A program made the translations under genes and the position numbers. Shown here piece by piece: positions 6,341 through 6,453 of a stretch of 6,453 nt of DNA. This DNA comes from Clostridiales bacterium (lineage in GTDB: Bacteria; Bacillota; Clostridia; Lachnospirales; WQUN01). A model generated the notes under the pieces. The model made no database searches and was not told where the DNA came from. It worked only from the letters and a program-made list of their open reading frames with translations. Within the stretch, counting starts at the first letter, position 1. Each line of letters begins with the position of its first letter. The stretch is taken from NCBI GenBank assembly GCA_031271275.1, contig JAISWA010000248.1, forward strand, positions 1 to 6,453, read 5' to 3'.

Positions 6341-6411
6341 TTGCGAAGCGAAGAATCTTGCGAAGCGAAGAATCTTGCGCAGCGAAGAATCTTGCAAAGC
6401 GAAGAATTCTT
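6326..6411 (+). repeat. 17-bp tandem array, five units
   Basis: Units of GCGAAGCGAAGAATCTT occupy 6326-6342, 6343-6359, 6360-6376, 6377-6393 and 6394-6411. Units 2 and 3 are identical, unit 1 and unit 4 each carry one change, and unit 5 has one change and one extra T that creates the palindrome AAGAATTCTT (6402-6411). There are no spacers. The array lies between the PEGA gene and a possible convergent gene. Confidence 0.92.
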
Positions 6412-6416
6412 ATTTT

Positions 6417-6453
6417 CTATTCAAACTTCCCAAACCCAAGCCCGATAATCTCC
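6417..6453 (-). CDS. Possible 3' end of a minus-strand gene (cut by window edge)
   Basis: Reading the minus strand from the window edge, one frame gives EIIGLGFGKFE followed by TAG at 6417-6419. The codons are plausible and a convergent gene would fit the repeat-filled gap, which resembles an intergenic region between two 3' ends. Eleven residues are too few to identify a family, and the other two minus-strand frames also reach stops nearby, so this is only a suggestion. Confidence 0.25.
   Translation of the reverse strand, partial: EIIGLGFGKFE

Overview
The window looks like a piece of chromosome from a spore-forming Bacillota, most likely a member of Clostridia. The evidence is a CotS-family spore coat protein gene, strong AGGAGG-type ribosome binding sites, two good sigma-A-type promoters, and a PEGA-domain membrane protein of a layout I associate with clostridial genomes. 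The DNA is moderately GC-rich by eye. No ribosomal RNA, tRNA, complete insertion sequence, CRISPR array or phage gene was seen.

Layout from left to right. At 1-223 on the minus strand is the N-terminal part of dapA (lysine and diaminopimelate synthesis), cut by the window edge. At 262-399 is a 138-bp nested palindromic repeat that fills most of the gap between dapA and the gene upstream of it. At 400-1947 (minus) is a 515-residue membrane-anchored extracytoplasmic protein that I cannot assign to a family. A 65-bp divergent intergenic region (1948-2012) holds a near-consensus promoter for that gene. At 2013-3227 (plus) is a CCA-adding tRNA nucleotidyltransferase / poly(A) polymerase family protein, whose last ten residues are encoded by an intergenic repeat. 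At 3194-3302 is that repeat, extended by a 23-bp tandem array. At 3429-4400 (plus) is a CotS-family protein with a kinase-like fold and a degenerate catalytic loop. At 4467-6302 (plus) is a 611-residue single-pass membrane protein with PEGA-type domains and a Pro/Tyr/Asn-rich repetitive tail, preceded by its own promoter. At 6316-6411 is an inverted copy of the 25-bp repeat, extended by a 17-bp tandem array. The last 37 bases may be the 3' end of a minus-strand gene.

The genes are mostly housekeeping or envelope genes and do not form one obvious pathway. Two large genes encode membrane-anchored proteins with extracytoplasmic domains, and one encodes a coat-type pseudokinase, so an envelope or sporulation role for this neighbourhood is possible but is inference. 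The most unusual material is in the repeats: one intergenic gap is largely filled by a nested palindrome, and two others carry copies of one short interspersed repeat, each expanded in tandem from a different end. I did not find a convincing new multi-gene system.
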